64,000 nucleotides of DNA from assembly GCA_015499995.1 (NCBI GenBank), contig JADNRV010000254.1:1-64000 (forward strand). Reading direction: 5' to 3'. Position 1 is the first letter of the stretch; each line of letters starts with the position of its first letter. This document shows, piece after piece, positions 47,364-61,618 of the stretch. A program made the position numbers and the translations under genes. Source of the DNA: Flammula alnicola. Taxonomy: Eukaryota; Basidiomycota; Agaricomycetes; Agaricales; Strophariaceae. The notes beneath the pieces were generated by a model. That model was not told the origin of the DNA. It ran no database searches and was given only the letters and a program-made list of their open reading frames with translations.

Positions 47364-47833
47364 TAGGTTTGTCCCTTTTTTTTCTTATGCGAAACTTGAA
47401 TTGTGTTCATTGGAGATTAGGTTAGGTCATTGACGGCATTTGGCGAAAGTGACATAAGCTGCCAAAGAGACTGTAGTTTTCCTGATGTAACCCAGTAATA
47501 GGGAACATCCCTGGGACTTGAGCAGTGGTGTTTTAGCCATGGTGGATGCAGCATACACAACAGAATGTTAGATCAGTCTCATGTCGAATGCTTATGAATC
47601 CGATCGGCAAGAAGAGTCGAATTCTGGTTGCAATCACGCCTGCTCTGAGCAGCTGTCTTACGTTGACCTCCTACATTCCCTTGATCTAGCTGTCTGGGAC
47701 ACTCGACCTACTCCAATCGGGAATATCTGGCCTTGAGCGTTGGCTGGGCACAACACAAGTGTCCTTGGAGACAGATAGACTACCTTCTATCCTGTGGCCA
47801 ATCTTGGGAGTCCTTTCTCGCCAGAACATCAAC
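47364..47833. other. Intergenic spacer
   Basis: 3' flank of the secreted-protein gene and promoter of the CK1-like kinase. No coding region or clear motif. A short TATAGA-like A/T stretch is not convincing. Confidence 0.4.
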
Positions 47834-49910
<2,077 letters not shown>

Positions 49911-50996
49911 ACAGGCAAAAAAAAACATGCCTCCGACTCTTTGCAAAGTAATTCATCGATGGCTTTCCGAGCTGCAATGATCATTTCGTGCAGAGTTTCA
50001 CGCCAAGGCTTGATAATTGTTACGAGCTTCACTGACGCGCTCTCGTGCATATTATGTGGACTGTGATTTTAATAGACTAGCACATGTACTGTGCACTGGA
50101 TACCACCTTCGTAATGTGCAGAGTTTTTCATCATTCATTCGTTCTTTATTTTCATTGGGTTGAACTAGGCTTGGGTTTTTTTAATCAGCATCGTATACAC
50201 CGCTGCTCTAGGAATAAACCATATGATTGTTCTAGATTTTTCATGTGGTAGTCATAAGACCCCTATGAAGCGCCCAGGGAATTCTTCAAACCCTGGTCTG
50301 ATTAACCGGGTCCTGATGAAACTTTGAAAATTTCCCAAACTTCCAAAAAATGACTGAAACGAATATTCCGGCTCACCGGCACAAGCCGGAGTCCGACTCA
50401 TCCTCCGGCTCCGCCTCCGTTGTACACCTGTCATGATAGCACGTAGATACAACGCTATATTCAGTCTCCCCGCATTCGCGATCGAATTCACGATCAAGCC
50501 GCTGTGATCGCCAAGACTGATCGGTTGGATGACTCCGCACGGAGGCAAGACCTTCCAATGTTCTGATTCAATGTTCAACGTTCATGAGATATTTGATGCC
50601 TGAGGACGAGTTCGCCAGGTCGAATTATATTTGTCCGCGGTTCGGATTTCCCTTGGGCCATGTCCTTATCGTGTAACCATGCAGTTCCAGTTCCGAATTC
50701 AACTTTCAAGGGTAGATATGCTTGATACAGAACCGCAAGACTCGTGAAAAGCAGTAGCAAAACCACGAAGTTGTTTTTTTATAATAAGTATAATACATAG
50801 CCAGCCTCCTAATGACTCAAGGAGGAATGGTAAGAAGGGATGTAAATGGTAAGAGAGGTATATAGATATGGTTAGATACTATATGTACATGTTAAACAAA
50901 AAAAAAAAGCAGGAGAGAATTTTGCAGTAAATAACAATTCCACGAGCGACGCATAACCCACCACCACCGAATACCAACGCCCCGCCCACAGCCTAC
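49911..50996. other. Convergent intergenic region
   Basis: Lies between the 3' ends of the CK1-like gene (plus) and the membrane-protein gene (minus). No gene recognised. A poly-A run at 50,898-50,909 and A/T-rich stretches are probably 3' untranslated sequence. Confidence 0.45.
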
Positions 50997-52625
50997 TTAC
51001 TTCCTATACCTCTCCGACACATCATACCCAATCTCCCTATCAATCGTAATCTTAACACCCGCCGTATCCAGCTCCTCGCGCTCCACAACGCCAACCTTCA
51101 CCACGCCATCCTCACCCGCCGTCAGCCCATGCACACTGCTCTTCGCATCCCCATCACCCACGCCCCACTCGCCCTCCGGCTTCCCGCGCATCTCATCCAG
51201 GGTATACGTGTGCACCCCCGCGCCGTGCGTCGAGATCCCCGTCTGCACACCACCCCCATGGCCCGAGCGCACGCCCACCCCACCAGCGGACAGCACATGC
51301 GTAGTACCGGTGCGGGAGGACGACGCGCCGGCGGAGGAGGCGGAGAGGGCGAAGGAGCCGCCGCCGGCGAGGGTGCTGCGGATGGAGAGCACGACGCGCA
51401 GGGTCATGGAGGTGGTGAGCACGGCGGCCATGGAGGTGACGATGGTCTTGATCGGGTCGGCGGCGTCCGTGGGGGTGACGATGAACCAGAAGAGCATGTT
51501 GGTCATGTTGACGAGCCAGATCGCCTGTTGGGTGTTGGGTGGGTGGGTTAGTGATTGGGTTTGGGTTTGGGAGAGAAGTTTTGGGAAGAAGAGCTTACGC
51601 CGTAGAGGTTGAGTCCATCGCGCAGCATCAGCTTCCATTTGCTGATGGGGCGGGATTGGAGGGACTCGAAGGAGCGCATGAGGGCCAGGCCGAACTGGGA
51701 AAGGAAAGGCAGGTCAGTGCCAACATCAAGACGAAATAAGGGATAATAATAGACGATGGAAAGGAGAAGATGATGATACAAGTATCAAATGAAGATTTTG
51801 ATTTTGGTGTAAATGTGATGGGGGCGGTGGGATGATGTGGCGCTTTGCGGGCAGTGGTACTTACGGATACGGTGTAGAGAAGAGTTGGGCCAACCCAGTA
51901 GATGCCGACCCAGTTATGCTTGGGCCCTGCGATGCATCCCTGGCCAGACAGGAGCGGGACGGCTGGAGGGGATGCGTGAGTAAACTCCGATCATGCATGG
52001 AAATGAGAGAGATGGGAACAGACATCTATAGAAACCCGAGGCGACACCGGTTACGACGACCTGGAGGGCGAAGAGGGCGGACATGACGGCGAGGATGGAA
52101 CGGTTCTTGTCATATATGGCGTAGATGCGAATGACATGGACGGCTAGCGACGGTAGTATCAGGGTCAACTGGTATTCGAATAAAAAAATAATACAAACCA
52201 GAGGCAGCGGCCAGGAGGATAGCCGTACATATGGGCTCGAAGAGGAAGAATCTCTGGCATTGCTATCGAGGGGCTGGGTGAGCGGTTGAATAAAAAAGAG
52301 AGAGAAAGAGAGGAACGTACAGATTGGGTCCATTTGGTGTCAAAGAAGGCAACGGCTACGATCGATCGATCATCAGTCACAGCGGGAGCATATGCGCGCT
52401 GCACTTACCGACGACGGTGAACTCTGCGGGCATGAAAAAGCGCATAAAGTGGAAGAGGATCTTGAGAGCGGGCCAGCCCTCAGACTTCCACAGACGCCAT
52501 GTCCGCGGAGAGAGGACGAGGGTGTCCCAGGCGGCGACGGTGAGGGTGCACACGAAGAAGTACTTGTGTGCACTCAAGTGGGGAGAGAGGTTGAGCTCGT
52601 TGGGCAGCTGGAGACCTGTGGACAT
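50997..52625 (-). CDS. Fungal seven-helix integral membrane protein (DUF6533-like), about 385 aa
   Basis: Seven exons in transcript order: 52409-52625, 52321-52355, 52199-52262, 52024-52143, 51865-51962, 51599-51694, 50997-51524, all GT-AG with continuous frame. The N-terminal third reads YFFVCTLTVAAWDTLVL then HFMRFFMPAEFTVVAVAFF. Further hydrophobic helices follow: CTAILLAAASAVHVIRIYAI, AVMSALFALQVVVTGVASG, WVGPTLLYTVSFGLALM, a segment around MLFWFIV, and TSMAAVLTTSMTLRVVL. This gives about seven in all. The pattern of D-T-L near the first helix and R-I-Y-A-I-Y-D after the fourth is typical of the large DUF6533-type family in agaricomycetes, whose function is unknown. The last 120 residues are a hydrophilic, presumably cytosolic tail. 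The start lies 134 bp from the start of the oppositely oriented next gene. Confidence 0.82.
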
Positions 52626-52759
52626 GGTCGCTAGGTTGGTATGGGAGAGGGTGGGGAAGGGGAATCGCTTTTTTATTATATAGTAACAAAATGAATGGTG
52701 ATGGGACAGGTACCGATTCTCAATTCATCCCATCGTTCCCATCATTCTTTTTTCCACCC
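52626..52759. promoter_or_regulatory. Shared 134-bp divergent promoter interval
   Basis: The start codons of two multi-exon membrane-protein genes face away from each other across 134 bp. An A/T-rich block (TTTTTTATTATATAG, 52,670-52,684) lies in the centre and may serve as a bidirectional core promoter. Inferred from geometry only. Confidence 0.55.
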
Positions 52760-53948
52760 ATGTCCTCCCCGACCTCCTCCCTCCCCAGCCCCTCAGACTC
52801 GTCCTCACCGCAGCACGGCGGGAATGGGAGTACATCGAGCAACCTCTATCTGTACGTATCCAAAACAACCACTGCCCCGTAGTAATCTGATCCAAACATT
52901 CCAGTGTAACATTCTTGGCGACCCTCTTCCTCCTCCTCTTCGTCTCCTGTGCGATCGTCCTCAGATCATATCTCCTCAGAAGGAGGTACCAGCGCCGACT
53001 CGATGAAGCCATGGCCGCCGGCATGCTCCTCGCCCCGCGCACCCAGGGCTCCAAACGAAAGCGCTTTGGCGCCAAACCCAAGATCATCGATACCTGGCTG
53101 AGCGATGGAGGCCCAGTGTGGGATCACATCATGGTACATACATACTAGCTCGCTTCAGTTCCTACTGCCCACCTTACCCTCCCTCCCATCCTTGCCTCGA
53201 ACCATTCCAAACAACCCAACACTGACCACATATATCCCTCTTACAGCCGCTCTCTGCCCAACCCGTCTTCGTCAAGCGCAAGTACAGAGAAAAGCCCGCC
53301 ACCGCCGACTCGCCCGCTGGGGCTGGCGACGGGCACCCTGCCGTGATACTGGACCCTAGCCCATCACCATCAGTGACCCCGCACACGACAAATAGCCGAG
53401 CCTCACGGCTGTCCAACTTCTTGCGCCGCCATCGGAGCGATGCGAACAGTGATTCAGATCACGACACTGATGCACTGCCCCTCGTGAGATCTCCGCGTGC
53501 GCCGACGCTGCTGGTGCCTTCCGCTGCTGGTGCGGGCGTGGCCAACGTCAACGTCAACGCCAACGCCAACGCCAACGCAGCGCCGCCGACACCGACGACA
53601 CCGACGACGGGCTACAAAGTCCGCGTGGAGATGCTGCAAGTCTCCGTGCTCATCTCCATGCCCTCGCCCAGCCGTGCGGCGAAGAAAAACGCCAAGCTCG
53701 ATAGGATGGGGTCGTATTCCGATATCATCGAGCTGGACGACGACGACGAGGACGACGAGGAAGAAGATGATGAGGATAGGGACGAGCCCTTGCCGGAGCT
53801 GGTCTTCGGTGTGACGCGCGTGAATTATCGGCAGCCCAAGGCTATCGTAGCGAAGGCTGCAGCAGCAGCAGCGGGGGCGCCGGCGGGGGCGAAGACGCTG
53901 CAGGATAGCTTCGAGCCGCCGACGGCTGAACAGGTTCTGATAGCGTGA
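52760..53948 (+). CDS. Single-pass membrane protein with acidic tail, family unknown, about 340 aa
   Basis: Three exons, 52760-52851, 52905-53133 and 53247-53948, with GT-AG introns of 53 and 113 bp. A serine/proline-rich, signal-less N-terminus of about 31 residues is followed by one membrane helix (about residues 33-53, FLATLFLLLFVSCAIVLRSY). RRRYQRR comes directly after it and predicts N-out/C-in orientation. The cytosolic part has a basic KRKRFG segment, then PKIIDTWL. After it come a VNVNANANANA dipeptide run, a serine/arginine-rich stretch and a long acidic run (ELDDDDEDDEEEDDEDRDE, about residues 270-290). An alternative in-frame start 69 bases upstream would add 23 residues. The family is unknown; the layout is common among fungal plasma-membrane or vacuolar signalling proteins. 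Confidence 0.75.
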
Positions 53949-56244
53949 TCTTCATCCCATCCCAGCTTTCCTACGTTCCACTTGCGCCGCTGTATTCTGC
54001 CTGTCTGAATGACCTGAGAACGATATACCCACGGGCAAGCCCACACTCACACTCGCGCGAGCGCTCGTCATGCTATCCCATCTTCACGCCATTTAATGTC
54101 ATCCGCACCATCATCATCATCATCTCATTCGCATCGCTGTCGTTACTGCTTTTGTCACCCCTTCTTGCCGCCACTGCCGCTACTGCCGCTACTGCTGCTG
54201 CTCCTGCCGGCCCCAACGCGCCCCAGGTTGTCGATTTCTCTTTTTTTTTTTTTTGTTTTTTGTTTTTGCATCACATACCGCACCGCATATACCGCACCAC
54301 ATATACCGCACCACGTCCTGTATACCGACTAGCAGCCCTTTTTTTTTTTAGCAGCCCTTTTTTTTTTTGGCTATGCCATCCACGCATTTATTACCGACCT
54401 CCTGTACATTTTTTGTGACCACTACTGCAGCATTTATTCGTTCATCGACAACCCGGTGGCGCTGTGTCCTAGTCCTATTGGCTTATACATGCTTCCTGCT
54501 ACCTACGCGGCGGCGAACTTTACTTCCAATCAAGCCTCGGACCATCAGGATGCAGGGCGCCACGCCATGAGTTCTGACCCACGAGGTTCTGACCCACGAC
54601 CCCGACCCACCTCTTGACCCGATCATTCGTTCTTTGCAACGTGGTCAGGGTTTATCGCAAATCACACCGCACCACAGTCGCAGCGTGTCGCCGCACATCG
54701 GCGGTAACTTTCGTGTTCAGGAAAGACCCCTCCTACCTTCCTCTCTTCCTGTCGCCAATGTGTGCCCGCTCAACCCCTCCTGTTAATTGTGGGTTTACGT
54801 TTACTACAGCTGTGGACCGATGGTGGCAACAGCCGCGATAATCGCCTCCGTCTTCCATCTCGCATCTACTTGTGTGCGCGGAACGACTCGGCGGTGGCGG
54901 CGTACGTACTACGCGGACGATATGCTATGCCTCTGCCCTCGATCCTTGGGTGGTCTTGACCATTGCACCAAGGCCAGATGGACCCCATGCACGCCCACGT
55001 CGAACATGCTCAAGCTCAAGCTCGAGCTCGAGCTCTTCCTTCAAGCTCCAGCGTGGACAAGGGCATGATGGAGGACCTCCAATAAGTCAATCCTCCTGCA
55101 GGGCCTTCTCTGACCTCTGTGGCAGTCGATATTTCAATGAACACATCGTGGATACGCATACTACTTTGACGGAAGTACCGACTTTATTGGGGCGCGTGGC
55201 TCTGGTCCCTGCAGGACCCAGCCCAATGCATGGCCGCCAGCACATCATGCTGCGTGCGACTTGAAGAACGCAAAGCAGAAGTTCGACGTTTCTTCCTTCC
55301 TTCCTTCCTTCCTTCCGTCGTGCCTGCGTGCTACACTACACAGGCCTGAGGATATCGAGCCTCCGAGGGTGCGCCAGTTTACGATTGTGCCAGCTCTCCT
55401 TGCATGGTACGAGGCGTTGAAATCCCTCGGGTTTATTCCTGCACTTCTGGGCACTCTGACTCTGACAGGAAAGTGGAATTCTACACAGCACACAGCACTT
55501 TGCCAATAGGAGGTGTGCACGCGATAATAATGCAATATGGGTGCCAACGACGGTTTTGCTGGCGGATGGATGGATATACCATGATTGTCCATCGGAAGAC
55601 CACTGGACTGTTAACTAACCCCCTGTCGTCTAATTCCGTCCACCATAGCTACACTTCCCCTCGACACACCACACCGACACACGTATATATGCGTACATCA
55701 TACCATCATATAGCATATATGCCCACCATGATATGCAGCGCATCATGACTAGATCTTGCCCTGTTCTGTCCGTAGAAATATTGGGACTACAGTACATCTC
55801 ATTTAACATCCGAGGACTGCTGAGCTACTACGCCTACGTATTTCGTATATTACTTGCTTCGAATTCTAGGCTTATAAGTATAGCTACTGCTCCTTAGGTT
55901 TGTACATTTTAATTTATGGACCTTCCGTCTTCTTCTGATCCCAGGGATCGACGTATGGTGGATCGATGTATGGTGTACAGTGTACTACTACGTCGCTACG
56001 ACTTGTAATACCTTTTCTTCCTTTTCAGGTCTGGGTTTTGTTCATTTTTCATTTTGTCGATGGGGCGTAGAATCGAGTCTTCAGAATCGGCGCAGTGTAT
56101 TCAAAGAAATAAGAAATGGATCCGATGTTAAGTATGTTAAGAACTCGAATCGAATATGTTTTAAGGACAACGCGTACCCTATGTAGGTACACATAAATAC
56201 GCCCGTAAATGATTGTGCAAATGAGCACATAATATCAGTCTACT
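53949..56244. other. Gene-poor region with low-complexity tracts
   Basis: No gene recognised. Contains T-runs (54,241-54,254, and two TTTTTTTTT copies at 54,341-54,368 repeated with AGCAGCCC), an ATACCGCACCACAT array at 54,277-54,313, and a TTCC microsatellite at 55,291-55,316. Frames in the first 500 bases are low-complexity and unsupported. Confidence 0.45.
55291..55316. repeat. TTCC microsatellite
   Basis: Six consecutive TTCC units after a TC start, on the plus strand. Noncoding. Confidence 0.9.
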
Positions 56245-58440
56245 CTAATCGAGATCCATCCCATGATGCCGTCTACCTCTTCCTCTCCCAAGATGACGCG
56301 CGAGAGGACTGAGCAACGGCGGACCATGGTCATGTCCATCATCTCCCACATCGTCATCATCGTCCTCCTCTTCGTCTTCATCTTCATCATCATGTTCATG
56401 GTTGTTGTCCCCGTTACCATAGCCGCTTAACATCAGCCCTTCCTCGTCGACCTCGTCCTCCGAATCCGACGGCTCGAAAAAGTCTAGCTCCTCCACGTTC
56501 TCCCGGAGCCACTTCTCCTCCTTCTTTGTGACAGGGTCGTTGTGGCTCATGAACACGCGCTTCAGCGGGGCACCGAGCTTGCGCCGTGCAATGACGAGCT
56601 CTTTCACTTGGGCACCTGTGACCTCGTTCGTCGTGATACTCTCAAGCGCCGGGCAGAAGATAGACGGTAGAGGTCCGAGGACGCCGGGGGCGGGTGTGAT
56701 GGGCGTGCTAGGGGTGGTAGTTTTGGATGAAGCTTGAGGCTGGCTTCCGGAGCCTGAAGCAGCTGGGCGGCACGCAGCGGGGTCGATCAGCTTCTGGAAT
56801 ATGACGGCCTCCTCTGCGCCTACGACTTTCAGATTGAAGCTCTTCAGCTTCCCGAGCTGGCCCAGAAACGCCTCGACGGTCGCCACGTCGCACGGCATGC
56901 CCGCGATCTTCAGGTGGTCGATGTGTTTAAGCAAACCCTCCGTGCGGCCCTTGACCGGCGTCAAAAGCGCGCGAACGAACGACGTGTAGTCCTCCTCGTC
57001 GAAGTTGAGCAGGAGGCTCGTCAAACCGGGCATATCGAGGTGTTGGACAAGCGCCGCCGCGTACTTTGGGTCGTGGAACTGCAGTGCGAATTCGCGGAGC
57101 GAGGGGATGGTGAGCAGGGTCGGGCCCCATCCTCCTTCTTCGACCTCTGCGTCGAACGCAACGCTGTCCGGGAGTGCGGGTCCAGACAGAGATAATGTCA
57201 AGGTGTGCAGCTCGGGCGAGTTGGCGATAATCTGGGCAAATGCCGAATATGACGGGCGGACGTCCTTGGCATGGAAGGAGAGCTCGAATTCATGCAGGCC
57301 GCGGAGGAATGAAGGAATCGCACCCTCCCAGTCGATGTGCACGCCCCAGAGGACAGCGTCCTTAAGGAGCGGCGCGTCGCCGTGGAAAGGCAAGAAACTG
57401 GTCTTGTCGTCGCCGCTGAAGAACTCGTAGTCCTCGCAGTCCTCGAAATGGTACACCTGGAAGGACTCCAGCAGCGGCGCGCTCGGCAGGACGTGCAAGC
57501 GCGAGAGCAACAGGTGCACGTATCCGTAGGTGCTAGCGCGGAAGTCGAGTGAGCCCCAGTGAGACACCTCCGGCTCGATTAGGTCCAGGATCTGAGCGAG
57601 CTCCTTCTGCGAGAGGAAGCGCACTTCCTCCTCCTCCTCCTCAGCCTCCTCAGCCTGTTCGTCTACGTCCATCTCCTCTTCGTCATTGGCTACACATTCG
57701 GGGTCTTCACAGTGATGTTTATGGGCTTTATGAAGAGCCTTGTTCTCGAGGTAGAGCGGGTGGTCGGGGTGGTCCTCCTCGTCGACGTCTTCGGGGAATG
57801 TACAGTCGATGCAGATGTTCAGGGGCAGGCCTTTGGCACGCGAGATGTACACACCGGCCTTTTCGAGATTTGGGCGATTCGCGAAGTTGAGGGTTGTCCA
57901 CAACACATGCGAGTCCAGAGCGACCACGCGCCATCGCTTGCAGACGTGCGATACAAGCACCTGGAAGGGAATGTTCACTTCTTCCGAATACATATCACTG
58001 TCTGTGTCTGATCCTCCGTCCGAGTCAGACCCGAATGGTGCATCAGCATCATCAGCAGCTGCAGTCCCAGATGCACCGCCTTCTTCCTCAGACTCGTCTT
58101 CATCCACCTCACCTTCGTCATCTGTGCTCATATCCTCCCACTCGCCCTCATCTTCCTCAGAATCATACCCCACCAACTCCTCTTCCTCTTCCTCCTTCAC
58201 ACCGACGGAAAAGATATACCCGAGGATCTCATCAGGTAGGTCGTTGATAGGGCATTTGCCGTCCTTGGGCGGCTGAAACGGGTTATTGGTGAGCATCTCG
58301 TTGGTGATGGACCACATAGCCTCCTTGGGTGTCATTTTTGGATTCGTCTTGAGCACGGAAGCGAGAGAGCTCGAGATCTCACTCTGCATGCGCTGATCCA
58401 GCCGCGCGTTGTGCGCAAGCACGCGCAGTTTGGGAGGCAT
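56245..58440 (-). CDS. F-box protein with acidic insert and leucine-rich-like repeats, 731 aa
   Basis: Single uninterrupted frame. The F-box is split in two. Its first helix, INDLPDEILGYIFSVGV (residues 65-81), is separated by a 74-residue very acidic insert (82-155) from the second half, FQVLVSHVCKRWRVVALDSH (159-178), then VLW. In other agaricomycete F-box proteins these parts are adjacent. The rest (about 190-640) has repeating leucine-rich segments such as HTLTLSLSGPALPDS and LTSLLLNFDEEDY, suggesting an LRR-like substrate platform. The C-terminus is again acidic with an HEHDDEDE-type histidine/acid run. F-box proteins connect substrates to SCF ubiquitin ligase through Skp1. ATG 58,440 was taken as the first in the frame. 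The target is unknown. Confidence 0.85.
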   Translation of the reverse strand: MPPKLRVLAHNARLDQRMQSEISSSLASVLKTNPKMTPKEAMWSITNEMLTNNPFQPPKDGKCPINDLPDEILGYIFSVGVKEEEEEELVGYDSEEDEGEWEDMSTDDEGEVDEDESEEEGGASGTAAADDADAPFGSDSDGGSDTDSDMYSEEVNIPFQVLVSHVCKRWRVVALDSHVLWTTLNFANRPNLEKAGVYISRAKGLPLNICIDCTFPEDVDEEDHPDHPLYLENKALHKAHKHHCEDPECVANDEEEMDVDEQAEEAEEEEEEVRFLSQKELAQILDLIEPEVSHWGSLDFRASTYGYVHLLLSRLHVLPSAPLLESFQVYHFEDCEDYEFFSGDDKTSFLPFHGDAPLLKDAVLWGVHIDWEGAIPSFLRGLHEFELSFHAKDVRPSYSAFAQIIANSPELHTLTLSLSGPALPDSVAFDAEVEEGGWGPTLLTIPSLREFALQFHDPKYAAALVQHLDMPGLTSLLLNFDEEDYTSFVRALLTPVKGRTEGLLKHIDHLKIAGMPCDVATVEAFLGQLGKLKSFNLKVVGAEEAVIFQKLIDPAACRPAASGSGSQPQASSKTTTPSTPITPAPGVLGPLPSIFCPALESITTNEVTGAQVKELVIARRKLGAPLKRVFMSHNDPVTKKEEKWLRENVEELDFFEPSDSEDEVDEEGLMLSGYGNGDNNHEHDDEDEDEEEDDDDDVGDDGHDHGPPLLSPLARHLGRGRGRRHHGMDLD

Positions 58441-59162
58441 TTTTTTCTTGTTGAAAAAGGTATCGCGCTATAAAATCGATTTGCCTAGTCACTTAGATTT
58501 TGGAGGGTTTTTTAAGCCTGGAAGGCCTGGGGAAGGTGGGGAATGTGGTGGTTCGAAGGCAACCCGAAATGGGGGCTGGAGGGCAGTGCTCGGCATCTTT
58601 GAAGTTTTGCGTCCAGACATGTAATCTTATCAGTCACGTGATCCTGCATCAAGTTCCGTGATTATCGATCAGTGTTTCTTTTTTCAGAACCAACGGAAAG
58701 GCGCCCGCGGCCGAGCCCCGATGTCCATGTTCAACTTGGACGCGCGTGGGCAATGACTTACATGGACACATTTTGAACTGCTTTAACCCAAGAGGAGGTG
58801 AAATAAATTTTAAGGAGTTCAAGTTTCATCGGCAATACGAGTGCTCCGGAAGTCGTGGAGGGTCCGGCTTACAAAAAGGTAAATTAGGGCGCATTGAGGA
58901 AGGAATGGGATATATACAAATAGACTCGGTCACGATACATATACAACGATGCATAACAATGGGCATAAGTAGACGGAGTCGTGATCGAAAGTAGATTGAA
59001 ATGAGGGTATTATCTTAACAAAACGGTGGGCCACAGAGAAAACCGTTACTTACAATCCAAGGACCAAAAAATAGTATCGGTATGTTCTTAGATGGAGACA
59101 TGAGGATATCCTTTGGAAGGGGCAGGCAGCATTTGAGCCCAGCAAAGAGATATCGTACGCTC
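58441..59162. other. Intergenic region, promoter of F-box gene and 3' flank of CorA-type gene
   Basis: 722 bp without a supported exon. TATAAAATCG (58,469-58,478, read on the plus strand) lies near the F-box start but would point the wrong way. No other motif seen. Confidence 0.4.
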
Positions 59163-61618
59163 CTACAAGGAGCGTCTTATATCCCTTCTCCTCCTAGTAG
59201 AATGCCAGAGTTTCTTCAAATCGCTTAATAGCGCAACAGGTATAACCAGAAGCATGATGGGGATGGTAATTTTCCAGAAGCTATCAAGGTTCGGTGTCAA
59301 ATGGAATATCTTTATAGAAGAATAAAAAGGACTAACAAGAAGTCGGAATGGGTGCGGACCGACCAAAAGTGCACGAAGTTCATTCCCTGTAGGAATCGCA
59401 GTTGGGTTAGTGTCGAACAGAATGACTATGTTGCATCGATAACTTACAAAGTATCCAGTGAGGAAGGTCAAAGGCAAAAAAATGATGGTGCAAATCGTCA
59501 GTCGACGGCTGAACAGTAACGGAACGGTTAAACTTTACAATATGGCCATTCAAGCGAACTATTACGCACATCACATTGTTCATCTCGTACGAGGCGAGCT
59601 GAGGGTGCCTTTTGTCAGTTAAAATGCCCTATAATAACAAACATAGGCCAAACTCACGTTGAAGCTGTAATTGATCAAGTTCTCTGCAATACCAGCAATC
59701 ATGTCCAAGCTGGCTAGGATATATTCCATATGATCGTATACGTCGGCCTGCGATAGCATAGAACATGGTTCAGTGCTAGACAAAGTGGATGTATACCGTA
59801 TTTACCAAGTATATCTTCGTCTTGTTGCTCATGTATCCAACGACCTTGACATCTTTATTATCCGGGTCGGCGCTGTCAATGAGAGCTGCGCATCGATCGA
59901 GATCGTATCGTCGTAAACCGTAGATGAGGGTCTTGATAGGGTCAAGAGTGCGCTTGTGAAGAATGAGATCGCCAGATAGGATGTGCACTAATGTGCGTTT
60001 GAGCAATTATTTAATATCTATTGTATGTATCTATGGACGAGATCAGGACTCACGTTTTCGGACGGTATTTATCTTGGGATTGAGGAGGGTATCACGCTCA
60101 AATCTCTGGATTTTTTTATTATATTCGTCGATGACTTGAACGGCTTTGTCGACGACTATGAGGATACTATATTAGAATTTTTTTCTTGAAAAAAAAGAGA
60201 GGGCACAGACTGAGATCAAGCATAGCGTGGAGGAGAAGCGACGCATCTGCGGACTTCCTGAGAACAGTGTCCCGACTTTTGAGGCGGTATGCAATCGGAG
60301 CCGTGAAGCTCAGATTCGGTGTTGGGCGAATAGAAATAATAGTTCCTAGAGAGAAGTCTAGCGATCAACGAGGATAGTCCAAGAGGAAGAACTCCAACTG
60401 ACCGTCTCTGAAGAGGAAGAAAAACATGGGCGACACGTCGACGTTTACTTTGGCGCCCTACGACCTCGGTCAGCGAAGGAATGGAAGTTGTAAAAAACAT
60501 CATTATATAATACCTGCTTCAAAGCCTGTATGATAGCGTTATCACGTTTGTGTTCGTCACTTTTGTCCTGTATGATATCATCCTCCTTCGCCATCACTTT
60601 TACTGGGTTTTCACCAGGCGGTGGAGTGACATTCTCCTCCACTACGGGTATGATATCGTCTCGACTAGTGGGCAAAATGGAATTCCGCCCAAATATCCAT
60701 CGTTTAGCAATTGCAGATTTCGAGCTCGGAATAGCTCCATATTTAATCGGGTCGTCCGCATCCGAGCCTCGCTCTTTGCTGCTACCTGCGCGATTGAAAT
60801 CGGAAATGGGTTCTAGAGATGTGCTGCGAGGAGCATTGGGAAATAACTCGGAGAAATTGTAGGTAGTTTGGCCATTCTCGCCGAGTTCGTGGCAGAGAAC
60901 CCGGAGGAAAAGATGTGTTGTGTAATAATCTGCCTTGGAGCGATGTCGTGATTGTCCCTGAAAGATGTCTTCCAAGGCCAACGGATGTAAATCTGCAACG
61001 AGTCAACATGTTGTCCAAACCATTTCTAAAAAGAGACGCACGATATTTGATCGAGAGAGCTCTGATCACGTCCCAGCTTATGCCGCCGATGTTTATCCAC
61101 CGAACCTTCACCCATCCCTCTCTCTCCCCTGACTCCGGCTCCATAAAATCCACAAACTCTTCGTTATTCATGCGCCGATATGTGCTTCTAACAGAGGAGT
61201 AATCTATGACTTCAATGTCACAGTCTTGCTGGATGTGCATGTATGCAGCATGAACCGCCGGACGACGTGGGTCGATACCAGGCTCAGCGCCGACGCCTCG
61301 AGCACCGAGCAAGGTTGTCCCGCGGTGCATTGACACCACCTTGTGCACTGCTGTCCGAAACCTTTCCTTGGGTCCAAGTGGAGCCCATGGTGACGGCTTT
61401 GGCAAGGTAGCCGAAGGGTGAGATTTCGAAAGCTTGGAGTGCAATGACCTTTTCGACTGCCCGGTTTTGACCCTTTCCAGGTCCAAGTGTTGAGGGGTGT
61501 CCACGTTGGGCCCCCTGGAGTAATTTGCCGACGCAGGAGACATAACGGCGTCATCCTCGTCGTAGTCGGGTGTGAGGGACCTCCCTTCAGAGTCAGTCAA
61601 GCTGTTTTCGCGTGGCAT
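59163..61618 (-). CDS. CorA-type magnesium transporter, about 625 aa
   Basis: Eleven exons in transcript order: 61042-61618, 60514-60992, 60403-60457, 60211-60345, 60054-60155, 59806-59987, 59658-59747, 59570-59598, 59448-59508, 59337-59386, 59163-59280, all GT-AG and in frame. The C-terminus has the family signature: helix 1 (about 553-570, LTICTIIFLPLTFLTGYF) runs directly into the invariant GMN (571-573), and helix 2 lies at about 588-608. Upstream are the cytosolic domain blocks LHPLALEDIF and YGLRRYDLDRC, and the long stalk helix ending in ENLINYSFN. The split codon after GYF places GMN at an exon start. CorA channels admit Mg2+ and related divalents across membranes; whether this one is at plasma membrane, vacuole or elsewhere is not shown. 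A roughly 90-residue disordered insert (about 225-345) and a long N-terminal tail are typical of basidiomycete members. Confidence 0.92.
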
